Origin: a virus | Length of the DNA stretch: 64,000 nucleotides | Strand: one strand, 5' to 3' | IMG/VR virus record: IMGVR_UViG_3300020394_000267 | Span: 27,070 to 91,069 of that record | In this document: piece by piece, positions 54,482 to 63,197 of the stretch | Layout: each line of letters opens with the position of its first letter | Position numbering within the stretch: the first letter of the stretch is position 1 | The notes under the pieces: generated by a model | What the model was told of the DNA's origin: nothing | The model's database searches: none | What the model saw: the letters and a program-made list of their open reading frames with translations, nothing else | Position numbers and translations under genes: made by a program

Positions 54482-55655
54482 TAAGATTTGTGTATTGCCT
54501 TGGGTTCACACGGAGTTCACTACAGATGGAACCGCGAACCCATGTTGTTTATATAAAGGCAATCCTATGGGGAACCTAAAACAAGAAAACTTTCTTGATG
54601 TCTGGAATGGAGAACCATATAAGAACTTACGAAGAGAGTTTCTTGAAGGCAAACAACCATCTGGATGTGCCATGTGTTGGGAAGGAGAAGAGGCAGGATA
54701 TCAATCAAAGAGATTACAAGATAATAAAAGATTTGCTAAAGAACTTGAAGAGATAAAAGAAAGACAAAGTTTTATTGCTACTGATACTCCAAAATATCTT
54801 GACTTAAAGTTTGGTACATTATGTAATTTAAAGTGTAGAACTTGTGGTAGCATAAACAGTTCAAAGTGGCAAACAGACGAGAAAAAACTATACGGTAGAA
54901 TTCTAAACAAAAAAGACCCCTTGTGGATTGCAAAAAATCCAAGTGTGTGGGATGAACTTTTTGAGATTATGCACACAGTAGAACAAATGGACTTCACAGG
55001 CGGTGAACCATTTATGATAGAAGAACACTTTGAGTTATTGCGTAGAACAGTCGAGGCTGGACACGCGGAACACATATCTTTACATTATAACACAAATGGG
55101 ACTATTCGTCCACCACAAAAGATATTTGATTTGTGGAAAGAGTTCAAGTCTTGTGAAGTAATGTTCAGTATTGATGGGATATTCAAGAAATTTGAATATA
55201 TTAGACACCCAGCAAAATGGGATGAAACTTGGGACAACTATAACTACTTTAAATCACTTGATTGGATGTATGTTCAAGTATGTCATACAGTTAGTCTTTA
55301 TAACATATACTATTTGGATGAGTTTGTAGACATGTTTGGAAGAGAAAATATATATCTCAATCTTTTACACTTTCCTAGACAGTATTGTGTTAGGAATATG
55401 CCAGATGTATGTAAAAAACAGGTTGAGGATAAACTTATAAATATGACAGATATGAATGATATCATATCTTTCATGAACCAAGAACCAAATTTTGATAAAT
55501 TAGACCTTGGGTTTTTACCTGTTACAGAAAGATTAGATGGATTGAGAAATGAATGTTATAGTGAAGTATTTCCAGAATTTTATAGGATATTGATTGATGG
55601 CGGAATTGGAAAAGAACCTTGGAACCCTAAACAGTACTTTGGACAGATTAGTTGA
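54474..55655 (+). CDS. Radical SAM protein 7 of the array
   Basis: 393 residues. N-terminal ICVLPWVHTEFTTDGTANPC, then LDVWNGEPYKNLRREFLEGK and CAMCWEGEEAG; radical SAM CNLKCRTC (~116-123), DFTGGEPFMIEEHF and MFSIDG. C-terminal LRNECYSEVFPEFYRILID. Overlaps the glycosyltransferase-like gene by 59 bases. Same subgroup as proteins 4-6. Confidence 0.88.
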   Translation: MTDKICVLPWVHTEFTTDGTANPCCLYKGNPMGNLKQENFLDVWNGEPYKNLRREFLEGKQPSGCAMCWEGEEAGYQSKRLQDNKRFAKELEEIKERQSFIATDTPKYLDLKFGTLCNLKCRTCGSINSSKWQTDEKKLYGRILNKKDPLWIAKNPSVWDELFEIMHTVEQMDFTGGEPFMIEEHFELLRRTVEAGHAEHISLHYNTNGTIRPPQKIFDLWKEFKSCEVMFSIDGIFKKFEYIRHPAKWDETWDNYNYFKSLDWMYVQVCHTVSLYNIYYLDEFVDMFGRENIYLNLLHFPRQYCVRNMPDVCKKQVEDKLINMTDMNDIISFMNQEPNFDKLDLGFLPVTERLDGLRNECYSEVFPEFYRILIDGGIGKEPWNPKQYFGQIS

Positions 55656-57339
55656 AGAAGTATCTGGTCTTAGAAGCGAACTCCAAGAATTAAAAAAAAT
55701 AAATGCGAATGTTTTACAAAAACATCTAGTTAGAAAAAGCACCCCAAAAGAAACCCACTATCTTTTTTGGGATAGAAAGAAAAACAAAGTAGACCACGAA
55801 GATGTATTTTCTTGGCCTGCTTCCAATTGTTCTTCCACGCCCAATGAAGTTTATCAAGGGCAAACTTCTGTGTTGGGTCATTACCAAAAAGTTGACTGGC
55901 CATATGAGTTAGTAGATATTGAAAACTTTGATGGTAATGGAGTTCACAAAAATACAAACAATCTTTATTTCTTAGAACCGCAATATGTGTTTTGTGATTC
56001 ATGGGCTAACTCTATAGAATGGATTCCACAAGAAGTACAGTGTTGGTTACGAGAACGAAAAATGGCACTGGTGTTATGGTTTCCACACGAGGGATTTAAT
56101 TTTAATCAAGGGTTTGAAAATAAAGGTTGGTTATTACAGTTTCATTTGCAGATGAGAAAACACCAACTAGAAAATGCTATAACATATTTTGTTTTTGGTG
56201 ATTTACAAGCAGAACCCAATTATCAAAACTGGTTAAGAACTAGAATGGGTAATGAAAAAACCGCATTTGAGTTTACTAAAACAATTTCATATGACTTTTT
56301 CCACGGTGGTTATTGGCACGAATATGCTGATAGAACTGGTGTTTATGTACACAGACACCAGAACCCAAAACACATGCATCAAGAACACTATGGTGCTTCA
56401 GAACTTACTGGTGGATTTACTGACCATGTTATTATACCATATGAAAAGTTTGACGCGGAAATACTAAACTCCACTCCTAATCAAGTTGTACAGGACTCGT
56501 ATGATAGATGTAAACCAGAGGAGATTCTTGTTGGAATACCTACTGCTGGAGACAAACAAAAAGATTTGATATGTTTGAACGCAAGACCACGGTCACATAG
56601 ACCAGTACTTGTTTCTGAATTAGATAGGTTGGGATATAACAATAGTAACTCTTATATAAGTTTTCTTGGTAGAGAAGATATGCCAGACCAGTATGGAAGT
56701 TTAGTTTCTGACAACGGTGGTCAACCCATATGGAAAGAACAAATGTTTAGGGGATTGGATATTACTGCCTTTACCGCGAGAAAGGATAACAATTACATAT
56801 CATTTTTAAATCACGATGTACAGATAGAATATGCATATAGATTCTGGAAAGACAGACTTCAAGTTGTTGCAGATAAACCTTTACACGATGTTAACATTGA
56901 TGATAGGTTGATAACCTCTAACATGTATAAAGATGCTTTCTTTAGTCTGGTATCAGAAACCTTGTTTGGTGATGATAAAGATTCTTTATTCTTAACAGAG
57001 AAGATTTTCAAACCTATTGCTTATAGAAACCCATTTATGGTTGTTGGTACGATGGGGACACTAAGACATCTTCATTATTTGGGATATGAGACATTCCCAG
57101 AAATGTTTGATGAAAGTTATGACCAAGAATATCACCCACAACGAAGATGGGAAATGATTCTTAGGAATCTTGAATCTTGGCGCCAGTTGAGTCACGATGA
57201 AAAAATGCAAAAATACGATAGTGTTAGAGATAAACTAAAACACAACTTTGAAGTGTTTAAAAACGCGAGAGGTAGACATGAGAAAGATATCGTTGGCGTA
57301 CTAAGTCAACTATCATCCCATAGTGTTGAGATTCACTAA
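55597..57339 (+). CDS. Glycosyltransferase-like protein A
   Basis: 580 residues from the ATG at 55597. A short N-terminal coiled coil (LEKNLGTLNSTLDRLVEEVS) precedes a domain with WFPHEGFNFN and a C-terminal block DSLFLTEKIFKPIAYRNPFM and VVGTMGTLRHLHYLGYETFP. That block matches a motif I know from putative glycosyltransferases of phages and LPS islands. It shares the block with protein B next door. Probably transfers sugar in the operon's glycan pathway; nucleotide-sugar specificity cannot be told. Confidence 0.72.
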   Translation: MAELEKNLGTLNSTLDRLVEEVSGLRSELQELKKINANVLQKHLVRKSTPKETHYLFWDRKKNKVDHEDVFSWPASNCSSTPNEVYQGQTSVLGHYQKVDWPYELVDIENFDGNGVHKNTNNLYFLEPQYVFCDSWANSIEWIPQEVQCWLRERKMALVLWFPHEGFNFNQGFENKGWLLQFHLQMRKHQLENAITYFVFGDLQAEPNYQNWLRTRMGNEKTAFEFTKTISYDFFHGGYWHEYADRTGVYVHRHQNPKHMHQEHYGASELTGGFTDHVIIPYEKFDAEILNSTPNQVVQDSYDRCKPEEILVGIPTAGDKQKDLICLNARPRSHRPVLVSELDRLGYNNSNSYISFLGREDMPDQYGSLVSDNGGQPIWKEQMFRGLDITAFTARKDNNYISFLNHDVQIEYAYRFWKDRLQVVADKPLHDVNIDDRLITSNMYKDAFFSLVSETLFGDDKDSLFLTEKIFKPIAYRNPFMVVGTMGTLRHLHYLGYETFPEMFDESYDQEYHPQRRWEMILRNLESWRQLSHDEKMQKYDSVRDKLKHNFEVFKNARGRHEKDIVGVLSQLSSHSVEIH

Positions 57340-58394
57340 TGTACTGGTCACAGGGAGCAGATAAGAAAAGTGGCAGTGTCCATATAACAGAATTTGAAAG
57401 GATATTTGTTAGAGAGTTAAAACTACAAAAACCAGATGATTGTATTCTCGTCAATTCTACATGGTTTTCAAAACCAGAGAATGTTGAAGACTTGAAACAA
57501 TGGTTTGGTGCTAGTCAATTCATCACCACCCCTAGAGTCTTGTTGTATTCTGGTATGGATTGGGAAAACTCCACATGTACAGAGTCTACGCGAGAAGCAC
57601 ATAAGTTCCTTAATGATAATTATGAAGTCATTAATATAGGTAATACAGGCACTGGGCATTATTTTAATTTTTGGTTATCTTTTATTCATAAACATATTGA
57701 CACTTTCTTTGATTCGTGTTATACTGAAAAACCAAATATAAAGAAACATTTTATGTGTTTGAATCATCAACCACATGAACATAGGATAGAACTTTTAAAC
57801 ATTCTTTATAATGTTGGTTTGTTTAAGCATGGTATAGTTTCCGCTGTTATTCCGCATGAAAAATATGAGTTTGAAACTCCCATAGTTTTAAATGAAAATA
57901 GACCACCTAAAATAATGGAAAAGGCGAATGAATGGGAGAAATTAAACGAAACGCATTTATCAAATGATATTATTTCTTTGGGAGACCCAGTATACTGGAA
58001 TAAACATTTCTGTACCGTAGTCACCGAAAGTGTTATGCATAGTGATGTTTTTTTAAGTGAAAAAACTTTTAAACCAATGATAGGATTAAGACCCTTTATT
58101 ATTTTGGGTGACATTGGTTTATATGACAAACTAAGAGAATGGAAGTTTGATACATTTGAGGACTTGTTTCCACTTTCAAATAAAGTGGGTACAAACGCCC
58201 TTGGGGAACCAGATAAATACATGAGAATAGATGCTGTAAATCAAGATTTAACAAACCTTCAAAGGAACTATAAACTTGATGAATTAAATATTCTTTACAA
58301 TGACCTAGAAGACAGATTGATGTATAACAGGAAAAGAGTCTTAGAGGTAATTAATGAAAACTACAACGATATTATGGAGATTAATAAGTTATGA
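57339..58394 (+). CDS. Glycosyltransferase-like protein B
   Basis: 351 residues, TAATG junction. Contains SDVFLSEKTFKPMIGLRPFI and ILGDIGLYDKLREWKFDTFE, the same C-terminal block as protein A, but has no coiled coil. Mid segment KHFMCLNHQPHEHRIELLNI resembles the acceptor or nucleotide region of these putative transferases. Likely paralog with a different acceptor. ATGA overlap with the dehydrogenase gene. Confidence 0.7.
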   Translation: MYWSQGADKKSGSVHITEFERIFVRELKLQKPDDCILVNSTWFSKPENVEDLKQWFGASQFITTPRVLLYSGMDWENSTCTESTREAHKFLNDNYEVINIGNTGTGHYFNFWLSFIHKHIDTFFDSCYTEKPNIKKHFMCLNHQPHEHRIELLNILYNVGLFKHGIVSAVIPHEKYEFETPIVLNENRPPKIMEKANEWEKLNETHLSNDIISLGDPVYWNKHFCTVVTESVMHSDVFLSEKTFKPMIGLRPFIILGDIGLYDKLREWKFDTFEDLFPLSNKVGTNALGEPDKYMRIDAVNQDLTNLQRNYKLDELNILYNDLEDRLMYNRKRVLEVINENYNDIMEINKL

Positions 58395-59629
58395 CCAACA
58401 TTGCATTTATTGGATTTGGTAAATTAGGTAAACCTTGTGCTGAGGTGATTGCACAAAAAGGACACGATGTAAGTGTCTATGATACACGCGAAGTAGAAAG
58501 TGAATATTGTAACATTAAAGATACAATAGAAGAGGTTGTTAAAGATAGGTTATTTGTATTTGTCGCAGTACCAACACCACATGACCCATTGTACGATGGT
58601 TCAGAACCCACTTACCACTTACCACCGAAAGATTTCAATTACGATACTGTTAAAGAGGTAATCACAGAAGCAAATAAACATATGAATGAGAATCAGATAT
58701 TGGTTCTTATTAGTACTGTATTGCCTGGCACTGTAAGGAAAGAGTTTGTTCCTTTGATTACAAACACGAAGTTTGTTTACAATCCTTACTTGATTGCTAT
58801 GGGTACAGTCGCGTGGGATATGGTAAACCCAGAGATGGTAATGATAGGTACGGAGAACGGAGAAGAATCAGTAGAGGCACATAGTCTCATTCACTTTTAT
58901 AATGAGATAATGGAAAACTACCCTCGTTATGAAATTGGAACTTGGGATGAGTGCGAATGTATTAAAGTATTCTATAATACATTTATCAGCGCTAAGATTG
59001 GTCTTGTAAACATGATACAGGATGTCGCAGAGAGACAAGGTAATATCGATGTTGATGTAGTTGCTAATGCCTTGCGAGATAGTACGCAAAGAATCATGGG
59101 CCCAACCTATATGAAGCCTGGAATGGGAGATGGTGGTGCATGTCATCCAAGAGACAATATCGCACTTAGATATATGGCGCAAGAATTAAATTTAGGATAT
59201 GACTTGTTTGCTGAAATAATGAAGGCACGAGACATACAAGCAGAAAATATGGCAGTTGCCATTTTAAAACACGGAAACAAAATTGGATTTACATCCGACT
59301 CATATAAACCAGATGTTCCATATACAAACGGCAGTTACAGTCTACTAGTTCAACATTATGTAAAAGAACACGGTGGATTCATTACACCCCTTTCTTCACA
59401 CCCACATGTGATTGTAAAGGTACATGAGTCTGATTTAATAGCAACCGACTTTGAGGGGGTCGTATTTGACCCTTGGAGAAGTCATGTGGGAATAAATGTT
59501 GTACACTACGGAGATACGAGGAATGAAACAACGAACAAAAAAGAAACTGCACAAATTCATGAAAGCTGGGAGACTAACAAAAGTGATCAGGAAGGTGTTG
59601 TTGGAGGTCTCGGAGAAGACCGACTCTAA
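58391..59629 (+). CDS. UDP-glucose/GDP-mannose dehydrogenase family protein, full length
   Basis: 412 residues. NAD motif IAFIGFGKLGKPCAEVIAQK, VAVPTPHDP, STVLPGTVRKEF, EVVANAL-like central helix region (DVDVVANALRDS) and the catalytic block GMGDGGACHPRDN (Cys ~residue 248; the usual GGSCFPKD is changed to GGACHPRD). A C-terminal UDP-binding domain with GFTSDSYKPDVPYTNGS is present, so it oxidises C6 of an NDP-sugar, giving a uronate. Complements the shorter version at 43.6 kb. Confidence 0.87.
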   Translation: MTNIAFIGFGKLGKPCAEVIAQKGHDVSVYDTREVESEYCNIKDTIEEVVKDRLFVFVAVPTPHDPLYDGSEPTYHLPPKDFNYDTVKEVITEANKHMNENQILVLISTVLPGTVRKEFVPLITNTKFVYNPYLIAMGTVAWDMVNPEMVMIGTENGEESVEAHSLIHFYNEIMENYPRYEIGTWDECECIKVFYNTFISAKIGLVNMIQDVAERQGNIDVDVVANALRDSTQRIMGPTYMKPGMGDGGACHPRDNIALRYMAQELNLGYDLFAEIMKARDIQAENMAVAILKHGNKIGFTSDSYKPDVPYTNGSYSLLVQHYVKEHGGFITPLSSHPHVIVKVHESDLIATDFEGVVFDPWRSHVGINVVHYGDTRNETTNKKETAQIHESWETNKSDQEGVVGGLGEDRL

Positions 59630-59726
59630 ACTTGATGAGATAGAGCAAAAAGAAAAAGAAAAACAAGAAGCTCTTGAAAAGAAACTCAAAAAGATGAGAG
59701 AACGAGACCCATTTATATATGACTAG
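59523..59726 (+). CDS. Small basic coiled-coil protein overlapping the dehydrogenase end
   Basis: 67 residues from the ATG with CGAGGA just upstream, overlapping the dehydrogenase by 107 bases in another frame and the next gene by 8. MKQRTKKKLHKFMKAGRLTK then a coiled coil (SEKTDSKLDEIEQKEKEKQE). The long overlap makes it less certain, but start context and junction with the next gene favour a real cistron. No family recognised. Confidence 0.6.
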   Translation: MKQRTKKKLHKFMKAGRLTKVIRKVLLEVSEKTDSKLDEIEQKEKEKQEALEKKLKKMRERDPFIYD

Positions 59727-60588
59727 ATTAGTTGGATACGGTTGTTCTTTTACTGCTGGTGCGGAATTAGCAGACCATGATATGTTGGGATGTGACATAG
59801 AGACAGTCGATAACTTAAAAAGACAAGGATTGGTTTGGGATGAAATATGGAAAAAGTTGGGTCACGATGTTGACCCCTTTGCCGATTTTCACGATTTATT
59901 TAGAACCGTCAAACTTGAAGAGATTCCCAATTTAAAAGAAGGGGAAGATATTTGTAGGTCAAGAAGTTGGGTTAGATACCTCGCGGAACTTAGGGGACAT
60001 GATAGATACAAAAATCATGCACAGGGAGGCACCAGTTTAACAACAGTAATATATTTCTTAGAAACTGATATTATTAATGGATGGGTTAATCCAGAGGAAG
60101 ATGAAATTATTGTACAGGTTCCACACATATACAGATGGATGACATTTGATATAGATGGTAATTTTAGTCCAATCAGACCAGAAAATATATTTGAATCTAT
60201 GATAAAATTTAAACAGGAACATGACAATAACTTCATGGCAAGTGAAAGTGCTTATCTTGTTAATGAAATGAATTATTGGAATTTAACTTGGAGATACTAC
60301 CAACAATTAAAACATTTACATAACATAGGTGTTAAATTCTTTTTTATAGAGTCACCGCCACTAAGAATGAGAGACCAAGTAGTAAGTGATGTTGATATAT
60401 CACAGAAGGCACATGAATATGTAAGAGAAGATTTTGAAAAGTATTGGAATTGGATTGATAGTAATGCAATAGATACGAAACCAGTTTGGCAAAATTGGAC
60501 TCGTTCTAAAAGACATGGAAACAATCATTACTTTGAAAGAACACAAATTGATATTGCGAGATATTTAAATGATAAGTTGGGGAATTAG
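59719..60588 (+). CDS. SGNH-like protein (GCSF motif)
   Basis: 289 residues, ATGA overlap with the small coiled-coil gene. VGYGCSFTAGAELADHD at the N-terminus (Cys-Ser in the GDS place), HAQGGTSLTTVIYFLET as the Gly block and a C-terminal RHGNNHYFERTQIDIA that could give the catalytic His. Directly before the carbamoyltransferase, overlapping by 20 bases. Possibly a sugar O-acyltransferase/esterase tailoring the same glycan. Confidence 0.75.
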   Translation: MTRLVGYGCSFTAGAELADHDMLGCDIETVDNLKRQGLVWDEIWKKLGHDVDPFADFHDLFRTVKLEEIPNLKEGEDICRSRSWVRYLAELRGHDRYKNHAQGGTSLTTVIYFLETDIINGWVNPEEDEIIVQVPHIYRWMTFDIDGNFSPIRPENIFESMIKFKQEHDNNFMASESAYLVNEMNYWNLTWRYYQQLKHLHNIGVKFFFIESPPLRMRDQVVSDVDISQKAHEYVREDFEKYWNWIDSNAIDTKPVWQNWTRSKRHGNNHYFERTQIDIARYLNDKLGN

Positions 60589-61984
60589 TGCTTGTACACA
60601 TGACGCTTCTTTAGCGGTTGTTAGAGATGATGAGATATTGTTTGCCTCTCATAGTGAGAGATTTAGCGGTATAAAAAATGACGCATTTCTCAATCCAGAA
60701 ATTATCATGGAAGCGAAAAAATATGGTGAACCAGATTTTGTTTATTGGTACGAAAATCCTTGGTTAAAATGGACAAGGAAAAAATACGCGAAACAACAAA
60801 GACCTTGGTTAAGTCCTAAGAAATACTTAAAACACTTTGGAGTCAAGGCGCCTTATTATACCACGCACCACAAATCACATGCGGCTGCTGGGTACTACAC
60901 TTCACCATTTAAAAGTTCTGCTATATTAGTTATTGATGCTATTGGAGAGTGGACTACTACATCTATATGGAAGGACATGAAGTGTATTTGGACTTCTAGG
61001 TATCCTAATTCATTGGGATTGTTCTATTCCGCGATGACAGATAGAATTGGACTGAAGGCAAATGAAGATGAGTATATTCTTATGGGTATGGCTGCATATG
61101 GTGACCCAAATAGATTTCATCGTGATATTAAACGATTACTAAAAGAAAACTTGCATAGAGGGTGTAGATGGTGGAACCCAGATTTAAAAGAAGAGGATTA
61201 TTTTGATGTCGCAGCTGCTACACAAAAAATTTATGAATGGGAGTTTAGAAAATTATTGTTTACAACTGCAAGATTAACAGATGAAACTAATTTAGTTTTC
61301 ATGGGTGGATGTGCCTTAAATTGTTTGGCGAATAGATTTATTCCAGAATATTTTTCTAATCATTGGATTATGCCCAATCCAGGCGATGCTGGTTCTTCTA
61401 TTGGTGCGATTGCAGCTAGGGAACACAAAAAGTTGAAATGGAAAACACCTTACCTTGGATATAACATAGAGGGTACATATCCAACCAATGACCTATTATC
61501 AAATCTAAATGCACTTAAAATAGTTGGTGTTGCAAATGGTAGGGCAGAGTTTGGGCCAAGAGCATTGGGGAATAGAAGTTTACTCGCAGACCCAAAAGGT
61601 TCAGAGATGAAAGATGTTGTTAATAAGATTAAAAAGAGACAGGAGTTTAGACCCTTTGCACCAGTTATACTAGAGTCAGAAGTACACAAGTATTTTGATG
61701 TACCAGAAGGATTCCAATCACCGTACATGCAACATGTCGTTAAATGTAAAGAACCAGAACTGTTTCCCGCCATAGTACACAAAGATGGAACCAGTAGAGT
61801 CCAGACTGTTAATGACGAACAACACAGCGGATTATCTCAGTTATTAAGGAGATGGAAAACACATAGTGGACATCCTATCCTTCTAAATACTAGTTTGAAC
61901 ATCAAGGGCGAACCAATCGTCAATGATGAAAAAGATGCAGCTAGGTTTGAAAAGAAGTATGGAGTTAAAGTGTGCGTGAGATAA
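60569..61984 (+). CDS. Carbamoyltransferase, NodU/CmcH/TobZ family
   Basis: 471 residues. SWGISACTHDASLAVVRDDE at the N-terminus and THHKSHAAAGYY (~residues 98-109; His metal ligands), then VIDAIGEWTTTSIW, FMGGCALNCLANRF, GRAEFGPRALGNRSLLADP and NTSLNIKGEPIV: the full Kae1-like/TobZ domain order. It transfers a carbamoyl group from carbamoyl phosphate via an adenylate to a sugar hydroxyl or amine. Found in cyanophages and antibiotic or LPS loci. Fits the glycan-decoration reading of this operon. Confidence 0.92.
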   Translation: MISWGISACTHDASLAVVRDDEILFASHSERFSGIKNDAFLNPEIIMEAKKYGEPDFVYWYENPWLKWTRKKYAKQQRPWLSPKKYLKHFGVKAPYYTTHHKSHAAAGYYTSPFKSSAILVIDAIGEWTTTSIWKDMKCIWTSRYPNSLGLFYSAMTDRIGLKANEDEYILMGMAAYGDPNRFHRDIKRLLKENLHRGCRWWNPDLKEEDYFDVAAATQKIYEWEFRKLLFTTARLTDETNLVFMGGCALNCLANRFIPEYFSNHWIMPNPGDAGSSIGAIAAREHKKLKWKTPYLGYNIEGTYPTNDLLSNLNALKIVGVANGRAEFGPRALGNRSLLADPKGSEMKDVVNKIKKRQEFRPFAPVILESEVHKYFDVPEGFQSPYMQHVVKCKEPELFPAIVHKDGTSRVQTVNDEQHSGLSQLLRRWKTHSGHPILLNTSLNIKGEPIVNDEKDAARFEKKYGVKVCVR

Positions 61985-62838
61985 AGTATCATAATGATGA
62001 AACCATAAAAGTTGATGGACTACATTTCTATGGATGTTCTTTTGTTGCTGGACAAGAATTATTAGATGAAGAAATGGGTAGTCCTATGTCTATACCAGTA
62101 GAACAGATGGCTAGACAGAAAAATGAACCTATTGAACAGTATTATAAAAGAAAATTATCCAGAGAACTTTTATTTAAAAAGAAGATAAAACTCGAAAGTC
62201 AATTAGCATGGCCTCAATACATGTGTAATACATTAAAGGTTAGATGTTTTAACCACGCGACACATGGTGCATCTATGACCGAAATAAAAGGCAGACTTTT
62301 TAATGATGTCATAGAAGGAAATATATCATCTTCTGAAGCGGTGGTTGTAGGACTTACTGGATTTGCTAGAGAAATGGTATTTAGTGAAAATACAAGTGGA
62401 CAGGAAATGTGGAAGACGAGAGAAGGTGGAGTTAGGAGTATGGTTGTTGCTACTGACTATGAACGAAGGGGTGATAATGACTTTGCTAGGAAGTATATGG
62501 ACTTGAAAGGAACTTTCACTTTATTTTATTATTTTCTTCATGAAATATACAGTATTATCAATTTATGCAAAATAAATGACATAAAATTTTACTTAATACC
62601 CATGTTAGACCGTTTTGAGTCAGAATTTTACGAAAAACAGTTTGACTTTGATATAAAATCTCAAGAATTTAGTTCTCACATAGATTTCCTAGAATCAGAA
62701 ATAGATAAGTATATAATAATAGGAACAAAGGTTGACCCTTTAGGGGGCAACATCATTAAGAGACTACCAAGGGGCCATCCTTGTATTGAGAGTCACGAAA
62801 AATATGGTATCAAGGTTGGTAAGAAGTTATTAACATGA
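61972..62838 (+). CDS. SGNH-like protein (GCSF motif), GTG start
   Basis: 288 residues starting at GTG with GGAG 7 bases before it, inside the carbamoyltransferase end. LHFYGCSFVAGQELLDEE in the GDS position, NHATHGASMTEIKGRLF as the Gly/His block, and a C-terminal RGHPCIESHEKYG. Overlaps the next gene by 4 bases. Same family style as the gene before the carbamoyltransferase. Confidence 0.72.
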   Translation: MREIKYHNDETIKVDGLHFYGCSFVAGQELLDEEMGSPMSIPVEQMARQKNEPIEQYYKRKLSRELLFKKKIKLESQLAWPQYMCNTLKVRCFNHATHGASMTEIKGRLFNDVIEGNISSSEAVVVGLTGFAREMVFSENTSGQEMWKTREGGVRSMVVATDYERRGDNDFARKYMDLKGTFTLFYYFLHEIYSIINLCKINDIKFYLIPMLDRFESEFYEKQFDFDIKSQEFSSHIDFLESEIDKYIIIGTKVDPLGGNIIKRLPRGHPCIESHEKYGIKVGKKLLT

Positions 62839-63140
62839 GTAATATACTGAAGTTCCCTAAAAAACACAGATGGGAACCTACTGGATACAGAATAAATTTA
62901 TATACAGAAGAGGACATTTATATCGTTCTTTTATGTCTTAACATATCCGATGATCTTGATGACCCAAAAAAATGGGTCAGGCAAGACCTACGCACCCTAG
63001 AACCAGAATTTGTCATCGATAAAATGTCTGACTGCCTAGACAATCAAATAATATCAGATCCATGTAAAAAACAAATACGCAGAATTATTCAGTCTGCTGA
63101 AGTTCTGCCATTATCAGCACTAAGAGGAGAGACTATGTAA
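62835..63140 (+). CDS. Small hypothetical phage protein
   Basis: 101 residues, ATGA-coupled. Basic N-terminus (ILKFPKKHRWEPTGYR) and a helical remainder with Cys (LLCLNISDDLDDPKKWVRQD; SDCLDNQIISDPCKKQ). No family recognised. Last gene of the accessory operon before phoH. Confidence 0.7.
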   Translation: MSNILKFPKKHRWEPTGYRINLYTEEDIYIVLLCLNISDDLDDPKKWVRQDLRTLEPEFVIDKMSDCLDNQIISDPCKKQIRRIIQSAEVLPLSALRGETM

Positions 63141-63197
63141 TAGAAATCTTTATGATGGAACTCAAATTTATCAATCAACCATCTGGAGAGATACCAA

